DNA of 64,000 nt from Schistocerca nitens (GCF_023898315.1 NC_064623.1:19419140-19483139); one strand, 5' to 3'; numbered from the stretch's first letter, positions 51,722 to 62,350 are shown. The notes: generated by a model from the letters alone, not told the origin. Numbers and translations: made by a program.

Positions 51722-53143
51722 CACTCCTGGAAATTGAAATAAGAACACAGTGAATTCATTGTCCCAGGAAGGGGAAACTTTATTGACACATTCCTGGGGT
51801 CAGATACATCACATGATCACACTGACAGAACCACAGGCACATAGACACAGGCAACAGAGCATGCACAATGTCGGCACTAGTACAGTGTATATCCACCTTT
51901 CGCAGCAATGCAGGCTGCTATTCTCCCATGGAGACGATCGTAGAGATGCTGGATGTAGGCCTGTGGAACGGCTTGCCATGCCATTTCCACCTGGCGCCTC
52001 AGTTGGACCAGCGTTCGTGCTGGACGTGCAGACCGCGTGAGACGACGCTTCATCCAGTCCCAAACATGCTCAATGGGGGACAGATCCGGAGATCGTGTTG
52101 GCCAGGGTAGTTGACTTACACGTTCTAGAGCACGTTGGCTGGCACGGGATACATGCGGACGTGCATTGTCCTGTTGGAACAGAAAGTTCCCTTGCCGGTC
52201 TAGGAATGGTAGAACGATGGGTTCGATGGCGGTTTGGATGTACCGTGCACTATTCAGTGTCCCCTCGACGATCACCAGTGGTGTACGGCCAGTGTAGGAG
52301 ATCGCTCCCCACACCATGATGCCGGGTGTTGGCCCTGTGTGCCTCGGTCGTATGCAGTCCTGATTGTGGCGCTCACCTGCACGGCGCCAAACACGCATAC
52401 GACCATCATTGGCACCAAGGCAGAAGCGACTCTCATCGCTGAAGACGACACGTCTCCATTCGTCCCTCCATTCACGCCTGTCGCGACACCACTGGAGGCG
52501 GGCTGCACGATGTTGGGGCGTGAGCGGAAGACGGCCTAACGGTGTGCGGGACCGTAGCCCAGCTTCATGGAGACGGTTGCGAATGGTCCTCGCCGATACC
52601 CCAGGAGCAACAGTGTCCCTAATTTGCTGGGAAGTGGCGGTGCGGTCCCCTACGGCACTGCGTAGGATCCTACGGTCTTTGCGTGCACCCGTGCGTCGCT
52701 GCGGTCCGGTCCCAGGTCGACGGGCACGTGCACCTTCCGCCGACCACTGGCGACAACATCGATGTACTGTGGAGACCTCACGCCCCACGTGTTGAGCAAT
52801 TCGGCGGTACGTCCACCCGGCCTCCCGCATGCCCACTATACGCCCTCGCTCAAAGTCCGTCAACTGCACATACGGTTCACGTCCACGTTGTCGCGGCATG
52901 CTACCAGTGTTAAAGACTGCGATGGAGCTCCGTATGCCACGGCAAACTGGCTGACACTGACGGCGGCGGTGCACAAATGCTGCGCAGCTAGCGCCATTCG
53001 ACGGCCAACACCGCGGTTCCTGGTGTGTCCGCTGTGCCGTGCGTGTGATCATTGCTTGTGCAGCCCTCTCGCAGTGTCCGGAGCAAGTATGGTGGGTCTG
53101 ACACACCGGTGTCAATGTGTTCTTTTTTCCATTTCCAGGAGTG
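51722..53143 (-). mobile_element. Complete 1422 bp Tc1-like transposon, copy 3
   Basis: It has the same length and ends as copies 1 and 2, in reverse orientation, flanked by TA at 51720-51721 and 53144-53145. It sits inside another Tc1-like element, so it is younger than that host element. Confidence 0.97.
51877..52899 (-). CDS. Tc1-like transposase, intact 340 codons (copy 3)
   Basis: The start is at 52899 (MPRQRGREPYVQL). The helix-turn-helix motifs match copy 2 except where copy 2 has private changes. The triad D155, D244, E277 is present, again with 32 residues between the last two. Private changes include G-A-R-K in the linker (RRTGARKDRR), F for L before QQDN (NFLFQQDN), S for T and R for G after it (RASQRALERV) and A for D near the end (PQAYIQHLY). 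The frame is uninterrupted. Confidence 0.95.
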   Translation of the reverse strand: MPRQRGREPYVQLTDFERGRIVGMREAGWTYRRIAQHVGREVSTVHRCCRQWSAEGARARRPGTGPQRRTGARKDRRILRSAVGDRTATSQQIRDTVAPGVSARTIRNRLHEAGLRSRTPLGRLPLTPQHRAARLQWCRDRREWRDEWRRVVFSDESRFCLGANDGRMRVWRRAGERHNQDCIRPRHTGPTPGIMVWGAISYTGRTPLVIVEGTLNSARYIQTAIEPIVLPFLDRQGNFLFQQDNARPHVSRASQRALERVSQLPWPTRSPDLSPIEHVWDWMKRRLTRSARPARTLVQLRRQVEMAWQAVPQAYIQHLYDRLHGRIAACIAAKGGYTLY

Positions 53144-53338
53144 TATTTGTGTATGAGAAATCTGTTGGAACTTTCCTCATGTCAGCACGTTGTAGGTGTC
53201 GCCACTGGCGCCAACCTTGCATGAATGCTCTGAAAAGCTTATCATTTGCATATCAGAGCATCTTCTTGGTGTCGGTTAAATTTCGCGTCTGTAGCACGTC
53301 ATCTTCGTGGTGTAGCAATTCTAATGGCCAGTAGTGTA

Positions 53339-53781
53339 GCACGTTCAACGTTGACGTTCGAGAGGACGGTCCGTGTGCCGACGGCTTAAGGAGTAGGCAG
53401 AGGAGGGAACAGGGCGCTGGCCTTCCAACTGGTGCAGACACAGGAGTCCGTGTAGGGGAAACGGCGGCGGCCCTGACACGCGTGTTGTGCGTGACGCGGC
53501 GGGGCCCCGCATTAGCATACGCATGGGGCACGCACACGCAGGAAGTGCGGGGCTGCGTCCCTTCCTGGCCGCCCGCCGTCCGGAACCTGGCAACAGCTGG
53601 TCGCACCTCGAACCCGGCCACATGCTGTTGCTCGCCTCCACCTCAGCCGTGTGTCACGGCCGGCAGTCGGAAGTCTACAGGCCATACCTCCCACCTGCGG
53701 CCCCGTCCTGCACCTAAGTTCAGAGGCCGCACAAAAATATGGAAACACGGCAAGAAATGCATGCTTCACCCCAACTTCAGA
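53339..53781. other. GC-rich unassigned segment
   Basis: Open frames on both strands reflect base composition and share no motif I recognise. Confidence 0.35.
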
Positions 53782-53873
53782 TATAGTGTGTCGGTAAACT
53801 GAAGAGCGAGCGAGCGAGTCCCCAGTCTGCCAACCCGGCTACGTCACGAGGCGCTTCTCCGGGCTATTTTCAC

Positions 53874-54112
53874 CGAGCGAGGTGGCGCAGTGGCTAGCAC
53901 ACTGGACTCGCATTCGGGAGGACGACGGTTCAATCCCGCGTCCGGCCATCCTGATTTAGGTTTTCCGTGATTTCCCTAAATCGCTCCAGGCAAATGCTGG
54001 GATGGTTCCTTTGAAAGGGCACGGCCGATTTCCTTCCCCATCCTTCCCTAATCCGATGAGACCGATGACCTCGGTGTTTGGTCTCTTCCCCCAAACAACC
54101 CAACCCAGCCAA
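53874..54112 (+). repeat. SINE family C, full copy
   Basis: It runs from CGAGCGAGGTGGCGCAGTGG to CCCCCAAACAACCCAACCCA. GGCTATTTTCAC at 53862-53873 and GGCTGTTTCAC at 54113-54123 form a probable target duplication. Copy A lacks it at this position. Confidence 0.9.
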
Positions 54113-54276
54113 GGCTGTTTCACAACGCAGTACCGGCCCTGCCGCGGCGCGCGCTTCAAATCTGTGGCGAAGTCGTGAACAGATACGTCCCGGCTGCAAT
54201 CATTTTTAGACAAGTGCATTAAGACCATAAGGACTACAAAAAACGATAGTTTCTTCCGAAACACAACATTATAGAG

Positions 54277-54424
54277 ATCTTCAACTTTTGTAGTCCTGTC
54301 TTCCTCAGTTGCGTGTAATATTACGCTATATTGATAATTTTTTACTTATGGACCGTCTGACATTGTGTTTTATTCAGTTGCTGTCAGACGGTCCATTAGT
54401 AAAAAATTATCAATATACCGTAAT
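54277..54424. repeat. 148 bp insert with a 36 bp-arm hairpin, 14 bp duplication
   Basis: ACAACATTATAGAG occurs at 54263-54276 and 54425-54438; copy A has only one. Arms at 54327-54362 and 54382-54417 begin TATATTGATAATTTTTTACT and are complementary with one mismatch, with a 19-base loop. No coding capacity is present. Confidence 0.9.
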
Positions 54425-54899
54425 ACAACATTATAGAGTAAATAATATTAAGATAAGAATGGAAGTCAGGATTATACTACAAACATAGAGCCGAATGCCT
54501 GTTCATGTGAATGTATTGTATGTTCCTCTATTGCTATTCGTAAGACGAACCCCATATAATGCAATCAATCTGTAGAATTTAAGGCTTGTTCCTACTTTGT
54601 GTTTCTACTACAAGGTAGAAATTTTCTTTGAAGGACTGCATTGAAACTCAACAATCCTTGCAACACGAAGACTGTTTAAAAAGTGAGCAGAATATTATAA
54701 TTTTGTGTGTTGTATTAGTCACATTTGGACTACTTTTATGTGACTGATTTCGTAAACATGCCTCAGAAGAATGTGTTCAATGTTATGCATATTGGCTATT
54801 TACTCTGTTGTCAGCTGTCAGAAAGGATACATGTGTTTTGGTAACATCAATGACTATTTTTTTTCTATAAAAATAAATTAGAGAATCTGCATTAAATTT

Positions 54900-55245
54900 T
54901 GTTATAAGAGTGGAACAAAGTGTATGAAATTTTTAGAAATGGTAAATATTGCTTTTCGAGAGCCTGTTATGAGTAAACCAAAGGCAGAAAAGTGATATAA
55001 ACATTTCAAAGCAGGACTTAAATGACAACGGTTTTACAAGCGTGGATGAGATTAAAAATGCACAGTTAAGAGACCTGTAAGCTATCCCGAAGAAACAGTT
55101 CCTAAAGTGTTTCGGGAATTGGAAAAAGCACTGGCATAAGTGTATAGTATGTAATGGGGAATGTTTTGAAGAGGATAACGTTGCCGTATATTAACAAATA
55201 AAGTTCTTACAAAAAATAAAAATTAATATGTGAACGCACCTCGTA
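54900..55245 (+). pseudogene. Mariner-like transposase C-terminus embedded in composite element B
   Basis: The forward strand encodes DNGFTSVDEIKNAQLRD, then blocks equivalent to FGNWKKHWHKCIVCNGECFE in shifted frames. It ends in a TIR-like GTGAACGCACCTCGTA. It is the same fragment as at 5775-6110 in copy A. Confidence 0.72.
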
Positions 55246-55539
55246 TGTCAAGCTTTTTTCTTAGAAGTCCAGAATCGGTGTACATGTTTCCAACGAAATT
55301 TCAGCAGTGTTTAGAATAGCTATTGCGCACATGTTTTAAGCATTATGTCTTAGAATCAGGTGAATAGTGACCGAGATAGAGATTTAGTGTTCCTTAAGCA
55401 TCAAAGGTTGTACGTTAGTTGTACGTTACTTTGAAACTGTCTATAACGATGGGTTTCCTGCTAAAATTATTAGTTTTCCTTCGTTTCGATTCCAGTAAAC
55501 CATGCGGCTTATTTTTCCAATCCTTACTTACGCGTCCTA

Positions 55540-55734
55540 TTAGGTGACACTGACATTTGCATGAATTGCAGCTCTTTGATTGGGACTGGTATTATTAGCC
55601 AACAGTTCTTTTTCGGTCGCCTCTTTAATACACGTTGCAATAACATTAGACGCGATCGAACGCTCGTTACCCCCCAAATACCTCCTCTTCCTCGTATTCT
55701 GAAAACTTTCTTGCAATGCTAGACGATTATCCAT
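55540..55734 (-). pseudogene. N-terminal piece of an unidentified transposase-like protein (copy B)
   Basis: The piece of 64 codons, MDNRLALQESFQNTRKRRYL onward, includes GNERSIASNVIATCIKEATE. It is conserved with copy A. Beyond its stop, other frames continue with NKPHGLLESKRRKTNN and FSRKPIVIDSF, so a longer protein once existed. Its start lies about 230 bp inside the element end. Confidence 0.4.
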
Positions 55735-56056
55735 TACTTCCAGATATCGAAGTACATCAGTGAGTATACAAACTTAACTCACTGACACTGGCAACTACGA
55801 TCCGACGAACAGAAACGACGTATATCACCGCACGCCGATCTACACCGCTAGACAGGTAACGGGCAACAGATTTTGGGTGCCCCTGTAGATCCGTGGCAGC
55901 GTTCTTCCGGGAAAGGCCACTTCCCCCACCAAAAGCGCTGCTCGCTCTTCAGTTTACAGACAGACTATATCAGCAACGTAGTTGACCACGAACGGCAGCT
56001 GCGCAACATCCCCAGTCAGTTCCAACTGTCGGTCGTGGTCAGAACGGTACTCTGTG

Positions 56057-57342
56057 TACCGAACATTCAGTTTAATAAGCCACAGCTGCAAAATCCTAAA
56101 GCGAATTCTTTACAGACGAATGGAAAAACTAGTTGAAGCCGACCTTGGGGAAGATCAGTTTGGATTCTGTAGGAATATTGGGACACGTGAGGCAATACTG
56201 ACCCTAGGGCTTATCTTAGAAGCTAGATTAAGGAAAGGCAAACCTACGTTTCTAGCATTTGTAGACTTAGAGAAAGCTTTTGACAATGTTGACTCGAATA
56301 CTCTCTTTCAAATTCTGAAGGTGGCAGGGGTAAAATATAGGGAGCGAAAGGCTATTTACAATTTGTATAGAAACCAAATGGCAGTTATAAGAGTTGAGGG
56401 GCATGAAAGGGAAGCAGTGGCTGGGAAGGGAGTGAGACAGGGTTGTAGCCTCTCCGCATTGTTATTCAATTTGTATATTGAGCAAGCAGTGAAGGAAACA
56501 AAAGAAAAATTTGGAGTAGGTATTACAATCCATGGAAAAGAAATAAAAACTTTGAGGTTCACCGATGACATTGTAATTCTGTCAGAGAAAGCAAAGGACT
56601 TGGAAGAGCAGTTGAACGGAATGGATAGTGTCTTGAAGGGAGGAGATAAGATGAACATGAACAAAAGCAAAACGAGGATAATGGAATGTAGTCGAATTAA
56701 GACGGGTAATATAGAGGGTATTAGATTAGGAAATGAGACACTTCAAGTAGTAAATGAGTTTTGCTATTTGGGGAGCAAAATAACTGATTCTGGTCGAAGT
56801 AGAGAGGATATAAAATGTAGACTGGCAATGGCAAGGAAAGCGTTTCTGAAGAAGAGAAATTTGTTAACATCGAGTATAGATTTGTGTCAGGAAGTCATTT
56901 CTGAAAGTATATGTATGGAGTGTAGCCATGTATGGAGGTGAAACATGGACGAGAAATAGTTTAGACAAGAAGAGAATAGAAGCTTTCGAAATGTGGTGCT
57001 ACAGAAGAATGCTGAAAATTAGATGGGTAGATCATATAACTAATGAGGAGGTGTTGAATATGATTGGGGGGAAGAGTGGTTTGTGGCACAACTTGACTAG
57101 AAGAAGGGATCGGTTGGTAGGACATATTCTGAGGCATCAAGGCGTCATCAATTTAGTATTGGAGGGTAGCGTGGAGGGTAAAAATCGTAGAGAGAGACCA
57201 AGAGATGTATACACCAAGCAGATTCAGAAGGATGTAAGTTGCAGTAGGTACGGGGAGATGAAGAAGCTTGCGCAGGATAGAGTAGCATGGAGAGCTGTAT
57301 CAAACCAGTCTCAGGACTGAAGACCACAACAACAAGAACAAC
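56057..57342 (+). mobile_element. RTE-type LINE, 5'-truncated
   Basis: It starts within the RT (ISHSCKILKRILYRRMEKL after TACCGAAC). It continues through FLAFVDLEKAFDNVDSNTLF, VRQGCSLSALLFNLY and LRFTDDIVIL, and shifts frame near 56885. It ends with RRMLKIRWVDHIT, VSNQSQD and an AACAACAAG tail. It begins about 90 bp after composite element B. No clean target duplication was found. Confidence 0.9.
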
Positions 57343-57734
57343 ATATACAGGAGTAACCTACAGATCTTTTTCAGTCGCTTAGGACTCTGCGCCGGCCGAG
57401 ATTCGCGATAATTGCAAGCTAAGCAAGTGGCAAACGCCCAACAGTGTTCTCCATGAAACTAAATTGGTATTTCATCCAGACATAATGACTTAGCTGTTCT
57501 CAACTATTTCAGCTGATTCTCAACCTCTGGGATGCCTATTTCCATGTCAGTGGTATTGTAGAAAAGGGTATTTAGTTCTGTACCGTGCCCGCTAATATTT
57601 ACCCAAAAGAAAAGACAAAATAATCTTTTTTCTGGGTATAAAGAAACAGCTTATGGCGACCAGTCATACGTTGTTATTTTTAGATTTATATCGGCGCCTG
57701 CAATAAGTACGCTTTCCAAATATCGCAATATATA
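57343..57734. other. Unassigned spacer
   Basis: No gene or repeat is recognised. Confidence 0.4.
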
Positions 57735-57846
57735 CTGGCGGGAAAAAAAATCGCAACACCAAAAATTGATTTATGTAGAGTAATGAAATTTAGGGAACAC
57801 ATTTGTCTTGATAACATATTTAAGTGATTAACATTGGAAGATGACA

Positions 57847-58034
57847 AATGGGTCAAATGGCTCTGAGCACTATGGGACTTAACATCTTAGGTCATCAGTC
57901 CCCTAGAACGTAGAACTACTTAAACCTAACCAACCTAAGGACATCGCACACATCCATGCCCGAGACAAGATTTGAACCTGCCTCTAGCAGTCACGCGGTT
58001 ACGGACTGCAGCGGCTAGAATCGCACGGCCACGA
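57847..58034 (-). repeat. SINE family A, 9 bp duplication
   Basis: AAGATGACA at 57838-57846 and 58035-58043. The copy is diverged in the head (GCCTCTAGCAGTCACGCGG). Confidence 0.92.
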
Positions 58035-59093
58035 AAGATGACAGATTAATGTAAGCTGGAGGTAATTCGTTGCAGATGTGAAATGCTGCTACGTTAATAA
58101 CGAGTGCAACCGCGAGAATGTTGAATACAAGCATGTAAACGAGCATGCATTGTGTTGCACAAGTGCCGGATATCAGTTCGTGGGATGTTAACCCAAGTCT
58201 GTTGCAGTTAGTCGCTCAGTACGGGGACGGTTGACGGTGTTTCCGGATGACGCTGGAGTTGTCGTCCCATCTAGCAGTCCATGGCTACATGTCGACACCG
58301 TTTGGAGCGTGTTGGGTTACAAGAGAGGTATGGGGCGAGCGTTATCCTGTTGGAAAACGTCCCCTGGAATGCTGTTAATGAATGGCAGTACAACAGGTGG
58401 AATCGCCAGACTGACGCACAAATTTGCAGTCAGGGTGCGTGGTATAATCAGGAGAGCGCTCCTTCTGTCATACGGGATCGCACCCTAGACCATGACTCCA
58501 GGTGTAGGTCCAGTGTACCTAGTGGACAAAGAGGTTGGTTGCAGGCCCTAAACTGGCTTCTTTCTAACCAACACACGGGCATCATTGGATCTGATCAGAA
58601 GACGCAACAGACCTCCACCCTGCCCTCCAATGAGCACTCGCGTGACACCACTCAAGTCGCAACTGGTCATGGTTTGGGGCCATGGAATCAGTAGGGGGTC
58701 TGGCTCGGCGCAGTCCTTGAAGTAATTTATTTGTGTTCGTTGTATCACTGTAGTGCCAACTGCTGCTCAAAGTGCTACTGCAGATGCAGTACACTGCACC
58801 AGAGCCATAGGCCGAATACGATAGTCTTCCCTTTCGGTAGTGCCACGTGGCGATGAGGAAACTGGTCTTCTTATCACGGTACATTCTCGTGACTGCCACT
58901 GGCACCAATCATATACACTGGCTACTTTCCTGCCCAGTCTTCCTGCATTATCCCAGAAGGAACACCCAGCTTCTCGTAGCCCTATTACAGGATATCGTTC
59001 AAATTCAGTGAGGTGCTGATAAAAGCGTCGGTGTCGCCTTGAAGGCATTCTTGACGGACACCAACTCACCATGTCCAATCTCAATGGGTATTT

Positions 59094-59280
59094 CAAAAAT
59101 GGCTCTGAGCACTATGGGACTCAACTTCTGAGGTCATTAGTCCCCTAGAACTTAGAACTAGTTAAACCTAACTAACCTAAGGACAGCACACACATCCATG
59201 CCCGAGGCAGGATTCGAACCTGCGACCGCAGTGGTCTCGCGGTTCCAGACTGCAGCGCCTAGAACCGCACGGCCACTTCG
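59094..59280 (-). repeat. SINE family A, 11 bp duplication
   Basis: AATGGGTATTT at 59083-59093 and 59281-59291. It is a well-preserved copy and so probably a recent insertion. Confidence 0.96.
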
Positions 59281-59488
59281 AATGGGTATTTACTCTCACG
59301 ACTGTTATGGCGCCTATTGAAAGTAAACCTGTTTGCATCCTCATAGCGACGCTACTAAAGGCGCATTTATGCTGTTGGAACGAAATTTGAATAGACATCA
59401 TCTTTCACCTGTAGAAAGACGCCAACCAACAGTTTATATAGCAAAACTCCTGTTTGGTGTTGCGATTTCTTTTGTTACCGTCAGAGTA

Positions 59489-60418
59489 GATATAAAAGTG
59501 CCGCGAGCTGTAAGCTTTGTCCTGTAGCTGCATTTTCCCGGGCTGCAGGTATATTTGGGCAGGGGTGAAAGCTAACGCGGCATGGGGGTGGACACGAGCG
59601 ACAAAAGCCTACCAAGCTGCCCTCGCAGAGGCGCTTCCAGAGGGTGGTCACCTTTTTGCGACCTAAAGAGGGGTAAACGTGCGTGCGGGCGCGGCGGGGG
59701 GGGGGGGGGGGGGAGGGCGGCGCGTTCGTCTGTTTCCCCGACGCGCGACGCACAGCTGCGCGGGGGAGTCCCACCACTGTGCTACGTCACGGCTTTTGTT
59801 GCTCGTCGACCGCAAGAGCTGCGAGACGCGCCGCGCGATGGCAGCACCTGCGGAGGCGGAGACTTAATTGCCTCGTTATTCGCCCCGCGGCCGCTACCCA
59901 CTGGGCAGTGCCAGCCGCCCTCCTGCTTTTTACGTCCGCGTCTTTTGTATCTTTACGTCTGCCGCGGAGAGGTCACCCCGCGCCCGCCGCGGGCTTACGG
60001 AAGTACACCGCAGCAACCACTTCCTCTCCTCAAACAGCGCGCGTTGTTATTACGTCGTTACCACAAAACCCGTACGCGACCGCCAACGATGCCCGCAGAG
60101 GCACCCCACCGTCTTTTGTCTCCTCGTAACGATGGCCGCCAAAACAATTGCGCTCCCACGAGACGGAGAAAGCGGCAGTAGAACGGTCGAAATAAAGACG
60201 GGTAATCAAACCTCATTAGGGATTGTTATAATGAGACCACAGTTTACCAACAAGTCTTTGTTCCAACAGTAATGATAACGTTAGGTGAGTCGTTTCACAT
60301 ATTTCACTTCTAGTGGATAACGTCAGAAGCTCCACGTCGATATTTATACATGACGCTGTTCTATACAGTGCTTAAAAAAACGCGTCCCGTATTCCTGCAT
60401 CAGATAGCATTGGCCAAA
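59489..60418. other. GC- and CpG-rich unassigned segment
   Basis: The part from 59560 to 60200 is CpG-rich, with a run of about 22 G at 59694-59715. Several long frames overlap it in all phases, which is a composition effect. No protein family is recognised. It could be a CpG-rich regulatory region or a repeat leader. Confidence 0.35.
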
Positions 60419-60432
60419 CAAAAACGATAATT

Positions 60433-60755
60433 GCCGGCCGGAGTGGCCGTGCGGTTCTAGGCGCTACAGTCTGGAGCCGAGCGACCGCTACGGTCTCAGG
60501 TTCGAATCCTGCCTCGGGCATGGATGTGTGTGATGTCCTTACGTCAGTTAAGTTTAATTAGTTCTGAGTCCTAGGCGACTGATGACTTCAGAAGTTAAGT
60601 CCCAAAGTGCTCAGAGCCATTTGAACCATTTTGAACCTGGAAGTTTTCTATTTCAGTTTTAGTTAACCGACCCTCTCCAGTCAACAATTTTCCATCTTCT
60701 AATGTTTTTCCTCTGATATCAACAGTTAGTTTTCTCAGACTTGAACCATTTGAGC
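60433..60755 (+). repeat. Composite SINE insertion carrying transposon sequence, 14 bp duplication
   Basis: CAAAAACGATAATT lies at 60419-60432 and 60756-60769. Between them are a full family A SINE (60433-60635), about 100 bp (60638-60740) matching the mutator-like transposase region at 49080-49175, and a second SINE 3' end (TTGAACCATTTGAG). The unit inserted once as a whole. Confidence 0.88.
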
Positions 60756-60911
60756 CAAAAACGATAATTCACATAGTGATAACATCCAGAAATCAGTAAC
60801 TGTTGAGATATGGGAAAATCTGCCCTTCCATCCCCATCTGTCTATTACGTAGAAGCAGACACTTAAGGTAGTGCTGCAAGTGCCTACCAAGCATACTCGC
60901 GCATCCTTCTA

Positions 60912-61834
60912 CGAGGGTCACTCCAGAAGAAATGCACACTATTTTTGTAAAAATACAGTTTTCATTCTGCGTGTGTGAAAGTTTTACAGTGTGTAGATAC
61001 ATCCTTCCCACTTGTTTTCAAACTTAGTTCAACCTGTTCCCGTGAGTGGCACCGTCACAGCATGTCTTCAAGATGGCTGCTACACTTGACGTTCGTCAGA
61101 AGCAACGTGCTGTCATAGAATTCCTGTGCTGTGAAAACGAGACAGTGGGAAACACCCACCAGAGGTTGAAAAGGTGTACGAAGATGCAGCTGTCGATCGC
61201 AGTACAGTTAGTCGGTGGGCAAGCAGGTTACGTGATGAAAGCAGGCACGGCAATATTGAGGATTGTCCTCGCAGCGGCAGGCCTCGTACTGCACACACTC
61301 CAGACAATGGCAGAGAGTTATCGAATTGGTGACTGCTAACTCACGCGTGAGAGTGAACGAATTGTCACGCTACGTTTGGATAGCGGAAAGAAGTGTTTGC
61401 AAAATACTGAAAGTGCTGGCGTTAAAAAAGGTTTGTAGCAGGTGGGTTCCCAGGACGTTGACAGTGGCTCACATAGAAACAAGAAAAACGGTATGCTGAA
61501 ACACCCGCCTTACAGTCCTGACCTGGCTCCATGTGACTACCATCTCTTTGCGAAACTGAAAGACTCTCTTCGTGGGACAATGTTTCAAGATGAGGACTCT
61601 CTTGTGCACGCTGCCAAACAGTGGCTCCAACAGGTTGGCCAAGAATTTTAGCGTGCGTGTATACAGGCGCTGGTTCCTAGACGGCGTAAGGCAGTTGAGA
61701 GGGATGGAAATTATGTGGACAAATGAAAATATTGTTCCTAAAGGATCTATCTACACACTGTAAAACTTTCGAACATGTAGGCTAAAAGATCGATTTAAAA
61801 AAAATTGTGTGCATTTCTTTTGGAGTGACCCTCG
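60912..61834 (+). mobile_element. Mariner transposon with internal deletion (923 bp)
   Basis: Ends CGAGGGTCACTCCAGAAGAA and the complement of CATTTCTTTTGGAGTGACCCTCG, with TA on both sides (60910-60911, 61835-61836). The 5' part encodes MAATLDVRQKQRAVIEFLCC and a broken helix-turn-helix region. The 3' part encodes HPPYSPDLAPCDYHLFAKLK, with the last catalytic aspartate, and AAKQWLQQVGQEF. About 350-400 bp around the first two catalytic aspartates are missing. Confidence 0.9.
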
Positions 61835-62152
61835 TACCCAAATAAAAGAACAACAGTGTGAGGTAGAGCAAGTTTTCTTGGATGGGAAGCCATCGACAGA
61901 TGTGGAAGTAACTTCGGGTGCACCCCACGATAGTGCGTTGGTTCCCTTATTGTTCATGTTGTATACTGAAGACCCAGCGGACAATGGCACTTGTAATCTC
62001 TGATTTTTCGTAAACGTTGCAGTTACCTGCAGTGATGTGCAGTCTGAACGAACATGCGCAAATTTTCAGTCAGATCCTGATAAGATTTAAAAGTGGTGCA
62101 AAGATTGACAACTTGCTGCAAGTCTTCAAAAATATAAAATCGCACACTTCAC

Positions 62153-62350
62153 GAAATGGTTCAAATGGCTCTGAGCACTATGGGACTTCACATCTGAGGT
62201 CATCAGTCCCCTAGAACTTAGAACTACTTAAACCTAACTAACCTAAGGACATCACACACATCCATGCCCGAGGCAGGATTCGAACCTGCAACCGTAGCGG
62301 TCGCGCGGTTCCAGACTGAAGTGCCTAGAACCGCTCGGCCACACCGGCTG
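62153..62350 (-). repeat. SINE family A in the LINE, 11 bp duplication
   Basis: GCACACTTCAC at 62142-62152 and 62351-62361. It is a full copy from GAAATGGTTCAAATGG to the GCCAGCC-type head. Confidence 0.96.

Larger units (their letters stand above)
51287..53336 (-). mobile_element. Tc1-like transposon of a further family, 3' part lost, carrying the 1422 bp element
   Basis: The right end reads, on the complement, CACTACTGGCCATTAGAATT, after TA at 53337-53338. It continues to 53146, is interrupted by the 1422 bp element (51722-53143), and resumes at 51719 with the transposase N-terminus (51281-51685). The catalytic part and other end are gone. Confidence 0.8.
53782..55969 (-). mobile_element. 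Composite inverted-repeat DNA transposon, copy B
   Basis: The ends are TATAGTGTGTCGGTAAACTG and the complement of AGTTTACAGACAGACTATA. It is collinear with copy A (5066-6805) in inverted orientation. It is longer because it also holds a family C SINE (53874-54112) and a 148 bp hairpin insert (54277-54424). Without these it is about 1.78 kb. Confidence 0.78.
57735..59486 (-). mobile_element. Tc1-like transposon with both ends, split by two SINEs
   Basis: The left end CTGGCGGGAAAAAAAATCGC and the complement of the right end (CTCTGACGGTAACAAAAGAA) continue into the shared ATCGCAACACC. TA lies on both sides (57733-57734, 59487-59488). The reverse strand holds a heavily broken transposase. The N-terminal helix-turn-helix remains legible near 58767-59096 (HLTEFERYPVIGLREAGCSF, LGRKVASVYDWCQWQ). 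Removing the SINEs leaves about 1.35 kb. Confidence 0.85.

Noticed and set aside
55970-56056. 8 bp inverted pair GACCACGA / TCGTGGTC as a possible small element or terminator
   Set aside because: It is too short and isolated, with no duplication or tail. It lies in the short gap between composite element B and a LINE.
59582-60181. 199-codon frame in the GC-rich block, with overlapping frames in other phases
   Set aside because: Open frames in several phases at once are expected in GC-rich DNA, and no similarity is recognisable.
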